From: Klebsormidium nitens
Taxonomy: Eukaryota > Streptophyta > Klebsormidiophyceae > Klebsormidiales > Klebsormidiaceae
Assembly (NCBI GenBank): GCA_000708835.1
Contig: DF237256.1
Span: forward strand, 43,856 to 107,855
Reading direction: 5' to 3'
DNA: 64,000 nucleotides
Part shown: piece after piece, positions 24,601-38,200 of the stretch
How the letters are laid out: every line of letters starts with the position of its first letter
Position numbering within the stretch: the first letter of the stretch is position 1
Notes under the pieces: generated by a model
The model's database searches: none
What the model was told of the DNA's origin: nothing
What the model saw: only the letters and a program-made list of their open reading frames with translations
Position numbers and translations under genes: made by a program

Positions 24601-27600
24601 CCGTCACGAGATCCGAAGAAGGGCGCAGGCCTGGCTGGGCAGCCCACTCTTGCGGTCGCCCCACGAAGGACACCCGGCCGCCGTCGAGAACGACAACCAG
24701 GTCTGCTACTGACAAGGCCTGCCGGGGAAACAGTTGTTGAGAAGCACGTTGGAATTGAAAACCCTGCAGCCCTAAATGATTGAAACGCCAAAGTCTGAAA
24801 CGCGTCGGACCAGAGTACAAATGCACCAAATGCGTGTGAGGGGCAAACATACGAAAAGGATCATATCGACGAGTGCAGCAGGACTGCTTGCGCTTGTTCT
24901 TGAAATGCATTGCCGTTGCTTGAGAAGGGAAAATCCGGTACTCACATGCTACGTTTACATACACTGTCAATCGAGCGACAGTGCAATCAAGCCGACAAAC
25001 CGTTGTCTTTCAAACGTCCGCATATGCGAGTCCGCTCCATCAATCATCGTGCACCCCACTCGCTGGCCAATCGCTTGCATGAAGGATAAAAAGCAACCCC
25101 GTCAGCTGGCGCGTGGCTCACCTTCTTGTGGTGCGTGCTCAGGATGCGCGTCCGCCCGTGCATGAGCGGGCCGCAGATGGCGTGCCGCAGCAGCCAGTCT
25201 GCCACGTGGGCGTCCACGGCGCTCAGCGGATCGTCCAGGAGAACGATGGCAGACTCCTGGGAGAGGCGATTGGAAAAGGTTGAGGGTCAGGATGGGGTCA
25301 GCGTCATTGGTTAGGGAGAGACCTTGATTTCGTCAATTGTCATATCTCTCGTGGAAGGCAGGGCAAAGGTAGTAGGAGAAAGGATTCCGGTCAACTTGAA
25401 ACGAGGTTGGAGCGCACACGACCGCAAGACACACGCGTGGACTACGTTTGCTTGAGTCGAGATTCGTTCGACGCCAAAATGCCGCTAAACAAAACAGCTT
25501 CTGGTAAGAGCGTGTGCAGATCAATCCATTACTCGAATCAAGATGCACCAACGTGCACTGTTCGGAAGCAGACCTAAATACCGAGGGGATTAGTACCGTC
25601 GCCAAGTGAGCTGTTTCAATAACGTTCTCGAACGTTATTGCTTCTCGACGCAATAACTGCACGGCCCTCACCGCATAGACTGCCCGCGCCAGCGCCAGCC
25701 GTGCACGCTGGCCGCCTGAGAGGTTGCCGCCCTTTTCGGCGATTTCGGACAGGTCCCCCCCGGCCATGTCCGAAACGTCCGAATCCAGGGCGCAAGCTCG
25801 CAACACCTTGGCGTACCTGCAAAATTGTTAGGGATTGCGTACCTTGAATGATGGACACTGAACGGCTTCCAGAGATCCTTTGTGGATCAGCCTTCTTTGC
25901 GTCTTCTTGGGGTCTCCCGCCTTAAGAGAGAGGGGAGACACAGACTCGTACCCGCCCCTTGAGGATCCAGAAACAACGATAACCTGTCGAAGGCGTCTGC
26001 GGCAGCAATGAGTCCGTTCCAGCAACACGGGACGAGAGGCGTGCAAAAACGTGAAGGCTGCAACAATATACAGAACAGAAAGCACATCCGCAGCGCTCAC
26101 CTTTCGGGCAGAAAGTCGTCCCCGAAGAGCACGTTGCTGCGTACGGTGCCGGAGTGGACCCACGGCACCTGGCTGACGTAAGCCACGTCGCCCTTTGACG
26201 TCACGGCGCCCTCTGTGCACCCCGCCTCCCCCAGCACGCACGACAGCAGCGAAGACTTGCCGGAGCCGACCTGCGCTGACGTCACAATGATGCGAGGATT
26301 AGGGAACGAGGACGAAACCAGGTTCGACTAATATAGTCCCGAGAGAAAGCATTGGAACCGGCGCGGAACTCCGTTCTGCGGTACGCACCAGACAGACTGA
26401 TCGAGGACCCACATGTAGCAAGCCCCTGGGCCCAACAAATCTGGCTTAGGGGCGGTCGAAAAAGCACGGGATACCGGACCTAAGCGAATTGAGGAACCAC
26501 ATCCTGTCAACTTTCACGAAAGAAAAGTTCTAAGCGAATGTAAAGCGTACGAAGGGGGCCGTTCTCACCTGTCCCAGAATCACCACCAGCGCCCCTTTGG
26601 GCACCGCCAGCCGCACGTCCCTCAGCACCAGGGGATGTGAATCGGCACCCCTGGGCGCCCAGGAGCAGTTCACCCCTTTCAGAAAAAGCGCCGCGTCTTC
26701 TGGCTTCAGCGCCCCCGGCACGATCGGTGTGAATGGCCACCGGGGGCTCCTCGGCAGGGACGCCGAGCGGTCCAGGCTGCGCCGGGAGGTGAGAGCGGCG
26801 CTCCGAGGATCGTCGCTCCAGTCGGGGAAGAGCTCCGGGCACGAGAGGAATCGCTTCAAGCGGCGGAGCGAGACGCAGGCCTGCAGAGAAGGAGCAGAAC
26901 CCGTGTCTCGAGGACTTCTAAAAAGGGTGATGAAGGAGTTGGAAAGATAGGTTCTGCTTTTACGGCAGACATGGGCGATCCCAGCATGGCTCCTAGAGCT
27001 CTCTCGAAATTGAGCTTGAGCCCCCAACTGGAGATTCACAAGGTGGCGGGGAAGCTGGAAAGAGAGTATCTGGTCCTTCCACAGGGGAACCCGCCCTTGT
27101 GAGCTACTTGCACAGACGCTGAGCCTGCCTAAGAGGGTTCGTAGAAACTTGAAACTGGATGTTCGTTGAGCGTGAGAAAGTTCCGGATCGACCCAGGGTA
27201 GCGACGCGGCGAGGCGCTTCAAAGACGGAAAAGCGGGCGCAAAGAGAGATATGAAAGTTAAGCGAGCGGTGTAATGAGGAGCAAAACGTACCTCCACAAT
27301 TCCGTTGACGACCCAGGGGAAGGCGTTCAGCGGAGCGATCAGGACGTTGAACAGCGCCAGGCTTGTGAAGACCTGCGAGGGGCTAGGGGGACGGTCAACG
27401 ATCTACGTCGTAACACACAGTCATGCGCTGGAGATTCTACTGCAAAGGAATGAGCAAGGAACAAAGAGCAGGCGGCAGTCAAATCGAATATTGCGCAGAG
27501 TGTGGTTCTTTTGATTCTTACACCAACGCGCCAAAATCGAAATGAACTCTGAATATTGCTGGTGACGATAAGTACCTTCCAAGCCGGTTGCGGAACCAGA

Positions 27601-30600
27601 ATGGCGGGATTAAGAAAGTATCCTGCAGTAAGCCCAGAATTTCAACTCACGGTTGCTGCGTCCAGCTGGTGACCCAGGAGCGCGTAGAGGCCGAAGGTGA
27701 GGAAGCTGAACAACATGGGGGTGGACGCCCAAAAGTACACGCAGAACGCGTCCAAGTACTTGCGGACCTGCAGACGTATGCTTACATCATTTGAGAGACC
27801 CGCTACCTCAGAATATCTAGACAACAAGTCTGTCGTTTCCTGACCCCGTAGAGCTCAGAACAACGACCTCGCACCATTCCAGTCTACGAGACCCTTGGCG
27901 TGCAGTGGAATGGCTTGCGGCAACGCTGCTTGTCTTCGAAGCCGGCTGCGCATCCAATGGCAACCCCAGTTGCCGATCTCTGGCGACCACCTGCTCGAGC
28001 GCAGCAGGCAAACGGTCGCCGCAACTTACTGCCAGGCTCTTGACCTCCCGCATGCGCGCCTCCGCCACACGCGCCTCAAACAGGCCCTCCCACGCATACA
28101 TCTTGAGGGTACGGATCGAGGCCAACACCTCGCCAACGCGACGAACCCTGCACGGGGCCTGCTCGTGAATGACGGAAGGGCGAACGCCGCGCCGGTGTCG
28201 CACCAGAGTGTTCGAAGATTGAAAACGTTGGGGCAGCGCAGTTCGGCGCCCTCAAACAAATATATCGGGCCCGGTACTTTCGACACGAGAGGCGCTTTCG
28301 TGGACTGCGATGCGGGATCTCTGGACCGTTTGTTTCAGTTCATTTCCGAGAAGGAGAGGGCCTCAACTAGAAACAGTCCGCAAGAAAAATTGTAAAGCGA
28401 GGAGCCTTGAACGGGCGGCATCCGGGCTTGGCCGTACAAACTCTAGTGCTATTGAATCCTGATCAATGCGCCATTGCGAGAGCGGTTGCGTTGCTCCTGT
28501 TCTCGCGATACGCTTACCTGTCGTCCTTGTCCTTCATCATCTGCTCACTGGCGGCCCCGATCTTGTCAGCAAGCCACTTGTTGACTGCACGCAACGACAG
28601 GAATAGCTTGGATGCGACTCCTCAACCGAGGGCTTTCGAACCATTTTAGCATTGGATCTGGGCGTTCCCTCGGACAATGACCTATACTAAACAGCGCATG
28701 GCCACATTTCCTAGTCTCGCTGCTTAAGAAGTCCCACCGGATCCTCACCCGGCAGAACAAATTACCAGACGGTAGCAATGGGCTGTTAGGTTGAACGAGT
28801 TGCACAATTTGGGGGCAGCAGACTCACTGGGGATGAGCAGGATGACGACGGCCAGCCCCGCAAGGAAGGCGAACTTGACTTGCGTGTACAGCAGAAACAG
28901 GGCCACCCCAATCTGGAGCGGGAGACTGCGGCAAAATGAATTCGGTTGATGACCCCCGATGCATCGCTAGTACATCGAGAAGACTAAATTCTGACGGCTT
29001 GGAGCGACATCCGGTGCAAGCTTGGCAAATCACGGGTGGATGGGGGAGTTGAGGCAGGCTCTTTCGTAGGCTTCTGAAGAACGGGAAAAGTGACAGGGTT
29101 CGTCAACGACAAGAACCCTGTCAATCCAAGAACAACACCCGTGCTGCGATTCTTTCAAGCACGTGTATCACGGATGCGGGGACAGGCATGGATGACACGT
29201 ATCCTGGTTCTTAAGCGCCTAAGCGGAATACAACGGCTCCTATGCCGTCTGCTGGGAATCCAAGAAATAAGGGAACCATGAACCAGAGCGGCAGTGCGGT
29301 GTATCACCTCCAGAGTTCATGAACGCTGTTGCACAGATTGACGACCCGGTCCGCGTCCACCGACATCAGCGTCTGCACCTCGCCGCTCGAGAAGCAGTTG
29401 CGCTCCGCCAGGCTGACGCACAGAGCCTGCATTGGCGAACCAAGAGAAAGGGGAGTGGGAAGATTCGGAGACGAAGGAATGACGGGGCTTAAAGGAAGGT
29501 TTCGCTTCATTGGAAGCAAAAGCACCGGGTGAAGACGGGAGCCAAGCAAAGAGATGATGCGCAAGGTTTCCGACTCGTTCGGAGATGACTGGTGGACAGA
29601 TATACTAACACGAAGCCTAGTCGTACTGAATGAAGACCATCATGAGGAAGTCAACCGACTCAGGACTTTAGCGTCCAGTCTTCTTTAGATCTCCCCGGGA
29701 AACTTCACAGCCCCAGGCCAGATGCAGTTGCTCTCGAAGGAACCCAGATGTCTTGGCTGGGGTGCTTCCAAAACCTACCTTTCTGTAGACGACTGTGGTC
29801 ATGCTGGCCCGGACCCGCATGGCCAATTTGGACAGCTGGAAGCCATAATGCTGCCCCAGCAGCGCTCTACAAAAAGCAGCCAGACCTGTGAGAATTGGAG
29901 GCAACCTGGTGACACACAAAGTCTAGGTGGCCTCTCTTTACGAATTGTCTGCCAGAAAGCTGGTCAATGTGGTGAACAGTGTAAGTATCACGTGAAACTT
30001 GCAGGGTGTCACACAGCTGTACATGACTGTTGTGTCGGATCCGAGGACGTTTCCAAATGGCACGGGTTGTCAGGATGCCTCAAACACTGCCCAACTCAGA
30101 TCAAGGGAGCTTGGACTCTCCACTGAGGCTGATGGGAATCAAGCTGTTGGAAGCACCCATGATTCTTTCAAATTCTCTCAGCCTGGGGCTCAGCTGCCCC
30201 TCGCTTTCAAAAGTGCCGACCATCCCACTTTGTAGCGAAGGAGAGTCAGCTGTACTATTTTGGCACTGGCCCTGACAACAGAGAATGTTTGTCTCTGTAT
30301 TTGAGAGTTTCACCTTGCAATGGACGAGAAACCAAGAGCAGCGGCAATCCAGTATCCTTCTGCCACCGAAGTCCTCTCGGGCGCACTGTCCAGGAAGGTC
30401 ATGAGCGCGTGGAGAAGCAAGGGCCCCGCAAAGTTGAGGCCGTCCGCGAAGAGCTGTACCCAGATCCAATAAGGAGCAGAGGCAATCAAGAGGGGGGTAT
30501 GAGGATAAGTGCCAAGTGCACCCTAGTTTTGACGGGAGTCTATGCACCAATGGGGATTTTCGGGCCCTCCAAACATGTCCACAAACAGGACCCTGCGAGC

Positions 30601-31125
30601 CCACATGTAGAAAGGCTGGTGGCCTGAGAGAAGTTTGACGCCTCTGGTCACATCTCCTTGGAACAACGTCAGCCAGTGTTCGTTTGTGAAGATGATGAGG
30701 TTCCACATAAGCTCCAGATTCATGAGACAGTGGTGCGTCATGGCGCTCACTTTCAGAGACCCCAGCGCGAACAGCTGCCACCCATACGTGTGCATGAGTG
30801 CCCGCAGCAGCGACGCTTGCTGCTGCTTTTCCCGCCGCTCCTGCGCCCAAGCGGACCACAAGCGTTGACAGCACACCCGGGGCTCAAGCGACTCTTCTAG
30901 GGGGAAGAGGTCTTCTGGCTCCAGCTGTCGGCTGGCGCCCAATGCCATGAGCCCATCTACCCAGCGGAATGTGAGCGCACTCCATATGGCCCTAAACGAG
31001 GGGAGTTTCCAGGACATTGCACTTTCTTCGGTCCATTGGCGCCCAGCAGTGGCGCTCGGGTCCGGGGTGCCGGATGGGGGGAGGAAGGGCTGCAAGAGTT
31101 GGCCCCCTCTTACAGAAGATTCCAT
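18633..31125 (-). CDS. ABCC13: ABCC-subfamily (MRP) full ABC transporter, ABCC13/ABCC10 type, 23 exons
   Basis: A full-length exporter in the order TMD1-NBD1-TMD2-NBD2. By family it moves anionic or conjugated substrates across the plasma or vacuolar membrane; the substrate is unknown. The start at 31125 is followed by the cytosolic segment ([15 protein letters not shown]) and TMD1, with no TMD0 found upstream. NBD1 has Walker A GSGKSSLL (exon near 26260), signature [15 protein letters not shown] and Walker [13 protein letters not shown], with Asp instead of the catalytic Glu, as is normal for ABCC NBD1. NBD2 has [27 protein letters not shown], Walker [14 protein letters not shown] with the Glu present, and the H-loop TIAHRISS. 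All exon joins I checked keep phase. A Ser/acidic linker of about 220 residues (exon near 24730-24053) follows NBD1. TMD2 carries an unusual insertion of about 80 residues near 21530-21785. It lies head to head with the glycosyltransferase at 32283. Confidence 0.95.
25617..25640. repeat. Near-perfect palindrome in an ABCC intron
   Basis: Arms CAATAACGTTC and GAACGTTATTG pair over 11 of 11 bases, separated by only TC. Confidence 0.95.
29091..29123. repeat. Perfect 11-bp inverted repeat in an ABCC intron
   Basis: TGACAGGGTTC (29091-29101) and GAACCCTGTCA (29113-29123) flank an 11-nt loop, so a stable hairpin is possible in the pre-mRNA. Confidence 0.95.
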
Positions 31126-32282
31126 CGCCGTGCGCTTGACTTTCCTCGGAGAAAGTAAAGGTGTGGAGACAGTGAGCTGAGTCAGGTCAGCGGCATTCTA
31201 GCCTGGGCTGGTACGTCAATAAGACAAGCTTGAAGGTCCCACAAACGCCACTTGTTCGCAAACGGCCATGATAGGCTGGCTGCAATACGAAACCTCATGG
31301 CACCACCATTTATTGATACTCACAGGACGGCCGCTCAAAGAGACTTAAAAATGCCGCCTGGATTCCAGTTGTGAACAACTTTTGACGCAATTTTTAGTAC
31401 CTGAGGTTGCATGCCATCGCAAGCTCAAGGTTTTCAACTTTAGCTTTTGCGCCGCGCGGGCGGCTTTTCGGGATGCGAAGGACCTTGCTGAGGAGAAGGT
31501 TTGGGGTTTACCGCTTCAAACCGACTCGCAGACTTTGGCAAACCCATCGTGGCCGTGCGATTAACACAATGGACGTCGATGTTCTTGCAGTTCAATTTTT
31601 ACCTGCTTCCACTGTTCCAGTGTCGCCGTTTTCAACAGGTACCTTCCGTGGAGAATTCTGTGACCTAGAGTACGGTATTCAGTACCTCGGTATGATGTAC
31701 CTACCTATGTGCACGGTTGCGACATGCCTAACTAGGTCAGAACCACGAGTACGTTGCTCCATTTCTCCTACCCTAGCTGCTAAAATGTGAAAACGCAGGT
31801 AACTTTAGGACTACCTACTGTACGGTTGTCACATTGGCGCAGATCTCAACAGCTCCCCCTCTTTCCACCAGAGTGCCAACCGTTGGAACCGACAATGTCG
31901 TCTTTGCTGGTGCCTCTGTGTAACGTAGGACCAGCCCCACAGACAAGCTGGCCGAGTGCATCCGCATTGCGCTGTTTGATACTGGAAAATCAAGGCATCC
32001 CCTTGCAAGCAACAAGACCTTCCCAAAGTGCAGAACGCTCGATTCAGATGAACATTGAACGTCCGAGGTCTCCGACTTGAAAGACCACAGATTGAGCGGG
32101 CACTCGTTCCTGATCGAGCTGACGGGTTTGACTCATTTCCAACTTCCGAGCTATTTTATTTTGTAAACGCCCGCACTCAGCTCGCAGCAGCGAACCATCC
32201 TAAGTGACATCTGGACTACAAACACCTGAGGAAGAGCTGAGACGGTGTCACAGGCAGGTGGTAGTGACACGGGCCAGCCAAC
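31126..32282. promoter_or_regulatory. Divergent promoter region between ABCC13 and the GT/HtrL gene
   Basis: This is upstream sequence of two head-to-head genes. It holds a plus-strand open frame of 127 codons (31407-31790) without domain or splice context, which I do not accept as a gene. No specific motif could be assigned. Confidence 0.5.
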
Positions 32283-35200
32283 ATGGGGGCGCAGCTCGTG
32301 AGGTGAGCTCACTGCTCTCAAAAGGCAGCTCATCGAAGTGGTGCTCGAAGTGTGAAGCAATCTCAGATGGTATTGTCCTCAATAAGTTTTCCCTTCACTT
32401 GTAAGTGGGACCTTGTCACTGTTGGTGAATGCTTATGCAAGCCTTTACAAGTGCAACCAATCCCCCTCAGGTCTATCTTGAACTTGGTTGATGGAGTCGC
32501 CATATCATTCCCTCAGTGAGAGGATTCCACTCAGCAGTTGCAAAATATCTTCAGCTCCTTAAACCTTCGCTTCACCTGCTGCCAATCACCTGCTGCTTAC
32601 TGATATTTGAGCAGTTGTAGTCTGAAAAGCTTGCCCTGTGCAAATTTCTCGCCTTTTCACACCACCATCAATCAAAGCGCTTTCTATTTTCTCCTGTCTG
32701 AGCCCGGCTGTGAGCTTTCATCACTATGTAGTGTTCCACAATTGGTTGGATTGATTGCCACAGCTGCCATAGAGCTGTCCTTACCAGCTTGCATCAGAAG
32801 CTCTGAAACCCACTTTCACGACCAAAACTTGCACCTTCTATACTAAATAAAAGTGGGGGTGTGCGACACTGTGCGACCCCTCTGATTGATTTCTTCAGGT
32901 GTTTACAGCCAACCCAACCCAATAACTCAACTTCTTTTTGCTCCTAACAGGCCCCGTCGTGGCAGCCCCCGCGCCCGCACCCGCAGCAGCCTGCCACTTG
33001 GCACCTTCCTGGCGTTTGTGCTCCTGTCAATCATGCTGTACAGCGTGGCTCTGCCGGTGAACGACTCGGGGCCTCCCTCGCTGCTGCACCGCCGGATTGC
33101 AGACAAGGTCCAGTCTGCTTTTGCGAGTCTGAGCGGAGGAACGGAAAAGATATCCAGGGAGCTGCTGGGGACTGCAGAGGGGGAAGAAATTGCCGAGCAA
33201 GGGGGGGAAGAGAACGCCTTTGATGAAGAGGTGCTGCAAATAGACGGTGAGGAAAGGGCGAGTGCGCAAGTGACCATAAAAGATGAGGAAGAGAAGAACG
33301 TGTCGGCGATTGCGGGGCCCCGGAACACGAGCCACGATACCCGTTTGGTCATCAACCAAAACGTCCCCCAGTCGGTCCAGGAGGTGGCAGGACAGCAGGC
33401 GATGCACACCCCCACTTTCGAGGAAGAGGGCGAAACACAGCGCAAGCCTTTGGCGGAGGACTCGACCGCCGAAGCGGATTGCTCGAAGCAGTCTGTGACT
33501 GAAGAGGAGCCCGACTATATGGCCAACATAACCAACTACGACATGTTGTGGAAACAGGGGATGTGGTGGGTGCCGGAGCACCCCCGCCCGACGCTGACTA
33601 TCGGCGTGCTGGTGTATAAGGAGAAGGAGAGCTTGCAGGCCGCGTTTGAGACGTGGCGCAAGGCGGGGCTGCTGGAATATGCAGACGAGGTCGTGGTGTA
33701 TTACCAGGTGAGACGGCCGAAGTGGTTCTGAATGTAGAAATTTACATTCAGAACAATGAGTCTTGCTTGTGGAAGATGCGTCCACGCCTTTCCGACAAGC
33801 TTGACGGGAGTCTTTACTTCTTGGATCCACAGGGGCAGTCAAGACAAGCTACAAAAACCTATTCTGGCAAAAAGGAGGGAAAGGAGCACAGGCATCAGCA
33901 GACGCAGTCAGCCCACAATCAAAGAGTTCGCTCCTGAAACGCATTGGCAGCGGATCAAGAACAAGCAAAAAGTGGGGGCTACAAAAGGCGACTTCATCAC
34001 GACAGCTCAAAACAAAGCGCTGTAACCCCATTTTGTTTTGGTTCTGAGCGCGCGTTTTTCTCTGCTCGCAGCTACTGGACGACGACAAGCTGCATTGGTT
34101 GGACGACTTTGCACCGCTGTGCCGCGGCCCGCTGCGCGTCATCGGCAGCCCCAACAACGAGGCCCTGCTGGCGGCCACTCAGTGGGTCATTGGCAACGCG
34201 ACTATGGACTTGGTTCTGTTCCTCGAGAAGGACTGGCAGATCCTGGAGACGCCGGAAGCGACCCTGCAACGGCTGGACGACGGTGGGTTCCTTGAGCCTG
34301 CTGCCGTTGAACAAGTAATCGTCTGAAGATGGACATGAAGAGGAAGCCTCTAACAGAATCTGATGCTTGGGAGCGGCGGTCGAGGAGACGGAAAATGTCA
34401 AATCCATGCAATGGACTGTGATTGGCAGATAGCGCCCAATGTTGCTTGTTGCCCGGTCGAGGGCCGGAGCACCTGTTAAAGCAGAAAAGGCCACGATATT
34501 TTCAAGGGTGTCTAGGATGCTGTGGCCACTCTCAATAATCGAGACAAGGATTCTCTGTAGGGCATGCTGCAGATGGCGTGAACGTCCTTCTAAACTCTTA
34601 ATTCTTCCTGAACCGCAGGTAAGATGTTGCTCGAGTACGATATCGCCCACGTGGTGCGCTACCGGCACCGGACCAACCCAGGGAACCCGCTCTACTGCCA
34701 GGAGATCTACCAGGTGAGGAGCGAGCCTTGGAATCGAACTCCTTGTTCCACAGGCCTTTTGCCTTCTGAGAGTCTTTTCGTTTATTGGGCTCTCGTTTAT
34801 TGAGGCTGTGGGCCCACGAAAAACAAAGCTCGAAACTGCGCCTTCTCAATCGTCCCCCCAAACGCTCGGCTTCCGAAAGGTCCTCGCACACTCGCAGGAC
34901 TGAGGCCTAGCAAAGTAATCATACACCAAACGCTTCTCCAAGACGTACTTTTTCTAGAGCAACATTCGACGCCCTCTTGTCATGCTAAGCCAGGCCGCCA
35001 AACTCGTTAATTGCGTCCACTTGCAGGGCCGCGAGATGGAGATCTTGAACAACCAGCCGAACCTGATGTGCTGCGTACATCATTGGCTGCCCAACGCGGA
35101 GCTGGCGTCACCCAAGTACCAGCCGTACGTGTACAAGTGCCCTGCGCTACCCAAGCTTAACGGCGACAAGCACGTCATCTTCGAGCGCAACCAGGTCAGT

Positions 35201-38200
35201 TGCGACGTCAGCGCGGGCCCGAAGCGCGGTCCGCTTGGCTTCGGCCGGTTGGTTTGATTTGTGCCAGCAAAGAGAAAGCGAACGAGCCCTTCAGAGCTCA
35301 ATTTGACTGCTTGGAATACTGGCCGAAGCCTTCGACACTTTGCTCGTTCATGCTGGGACCTTCGTATCGGAGTCAAGAGTAGCGGAACAGGGAGCCAAAC
35401 AAAAGGCGTTAGAACCTTGCTACATCCCTTTTCAAACCACCAGGTGTGCATCTGCTAAATTCAAAGACTCTTCGCCTGCAGAACGACTGGTGGTGCTCGC
35501 GCGCGGAGCACTGCCTGTGGACCAACAACCCGTACTTGCTGCGCCGCGAGTGGTGGGACCGCCACTACAAGCCCATGGTGGACGCGTTGATCGACCAGTG
35601 GGACGGCTGGACGGAGCACCAGCGCGCACTGGATATCGAGTATCTCTTCGGTTGGAACCCCGCCTTCTGGAACGCTAAGGCGTGGACCATCGCGGTGGGC
35701 GAGGGCCTGTTCACACACGTGGAGAGGGCGGAGCACGTCGAGGTGAGAATGCGCTTTGAAGAGCTGGTTAGGTCATTTGCTCAGTGTGCACTGCAGGAAG
35801 ATATGAACGCAAGTGCTTCTGCCTAATTGAATGGTGGGTTCCGTGAAGATCTATCGCGTTTCCCAATAGTTCCCGAGCCTCTTACCCGAGTTCGTCGGAA
35901 GCTGACTGCCGAAAGCTCCGAAGTGAGATGGAAAGCTGACGAAGTGCGGGTCATTTGTTGGGCAGGTGGACTACAAGCAGCTGCGCGCTGAGGCCGACGA
36001 GCGGGACCGCGAGCGCGACCGGAAGCTGGCCGAGCAGAAAGCGGAAGCGGAAGGGAAGGAGAACGAGCGGCTCCGGATCGAAGCAGAGACGCGCGACCAG
36101 CAGAAGCAGGCCTTGGTAAACACTCAAACAGCCACGGAAACGGAAACCAGGGCGGCGGAAACGGAAGTCCGGGCCGCGGAAGCGAGGCAGAAGTTGAGGG
36201 GCGAGGTCTTTGGGCGCAAGGTGGGCGGAGAAGAGGGGATGGAATCCGCTGAAGAGGAAGCGGACCCGGAAGCCGAAGCGGCGGAAGGAATGGGGGTTGG
36301 CGACTCTCTGCTGTTGGAGAAGCCCACAAGTAAATTGGACGATTCGGAAGAGACAGACGTGCCGATTCATCTACGGACTGATCTTCCGATCTGGGAGCTG
36401 CACACTCAGCCGAGCGAGGAGTGGGTCCAGCGCGGCCGTCGGATACTGGACCAGTGCACCTTGGACGACCCAGATGGTGCCACGTCAGCCAGCGAGAACC
36501 CCAACCCGGCGGTTAAGGGCGACATCACCCTAGTGACCGCGCTTCTAGACCTTGGGCGGGGGGGCGAGACAAACGGGATGTTCAAGCGGGGGATGGACGA
36601 GTATTTCGCGCGGTTCCAGCGGATCTTGGACCGGGGTTTTCCGATGGTGGTGTACATGCCGGCGGAATTCCGGGAGCACCTGCGGATCGACGAGGCCCGC
36701 GTGCAAGTGCGGGAGCTGACCGTGGACGGGCTGAAAGACGAGGCCCTGTTCGGGCCGTACTGGAACGCCGTGCAGGTGAGGCCGCGGGTTTCGCAACAAT
36801 CAACGAAGTCCGCTTTGATTGCTATGGTTTCAAAGCTGCAAGCCGGAAGAATCATTTATGAGATCGTTTTAGCGGGCAAAGTTCTGATGAGTCCTTCTCC
36901 TTATTTTCGTAGGACTGCACGTGTTCCCTAGGATTGGGGATTGGAGGCAGCTCTTGGCAAGCGCATGCGTTGCCCTTCGTCTGAATACTAATACTCGCTG
37001 CACGCATCAGAAACGGGCTCCCCCCGATCATCGACTCCAGACCTTTTTCGCCTTTCAAACACCCCCCTTCTCCTCCTCTTGCCTTTCATTTCCAACCCTA
37101 TATGAAAATCAAACGCTCTAAGAATCAAATAGCCAACTGATATAAGGCCCCGTTATGCTGCAGTTGATCCGGACCAGCGACTTGTGGCAGCGGCAAGCGG
37201 CCGTGACCGGGTGGCTGGACAAGGCCCCCCAGGCAGTCCTGCTGGGCTACAACCCCCTGGTCATGTCCAAACCATTCCTGCTGCAAAAGGCGGCGCACGA
37301 GAACCCCTTCGGCACCAAATACTTCATGTGAGCGGCTAACAACGCCCCTTCGACCTAGATGCTATTGATGGCGATGTCGGGTCATCAAGTTTGAGCAACT
37401 TCGCGCTCTATGATCTACATGAGGAAACAAGTGGACTTTTGGACCGCAAGTCAGTGCTCAACCCGGACTTGAGACTAGAAAAGCTCATCCATCGTCTTTA
37501 TTGTAACCACTGTTCTGTTCTTTTCCCATCTGGAAGATAAAGCTGGGAGTACTTGATGGACGGATCGAGTACTGAGTTGTTATTCCTTGATTTGACGTCA
37601 CGCATGCGAAGTGCAAACCCTCCTTTCCAGGAGCAGATAGGCCCTGTTCGAAAAGAATGAATGAACCGTTCTTTTCCCACATGTCTCCCAGGTTCCTAGA
37701 CGCGGGCCACGCGTGCGCGACTGAGATCACCCCCGGTCAAACCAGCCTGTTCGAGGAGCACATGGACCGGTTGTTCGCCACGTATTGGCGGTACGCTTCG
37801 ACGACAGAAGTGCACGGACTTACCGACAAGGCGATGCACCTGTACATGGGCCAGCCGGAGGACCCGCTCAAGATCGTCCGGGGGGGTATCCTCGGCGGGA
37901 GAACGGCGGTGATCGACTGCCTGGTAGACGTGTACCGGGTGGTGCTCGCGCAGACGCTTGAGGACGGGTGAGAGAAAAATCCGTTTGCAAACCTCTAGTG
38001 TTCTTTGCTGGGACAGTGAAAGGACGTTTGGTTTAAAAATGACTTTCATCGGAGAAGCATGCCGACAGAGTATCTGGATGAGCCAAGCTAGTCGCAGCGT
38101 GTGAAAGGATACCGACGGAAGGAGGTTCTTGGCTTGTTTCCGCACGCTCCGCTTGGAGGGCGGCAAAATCGGAAACGGAAGTAAAGTCTAGCAAGCTTTA

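Noticed and set aside
31407-31790. 127-codon plus-strand open frame in the ABCC13/GT promoter region
   Set aside because: Basic, low-information sequence without a recognisable motif. It fits neither neighbour in phase; the 20-bp exon at 32283 explains the start of the GT gene better.
36124-36327. Minus-strand Ser/Ala-rich frame opposite the charged linker of the GT/HtrL protein
   Set aside because: Shadow of a repetitive GAA/GCG-rich coding region on the + strand.
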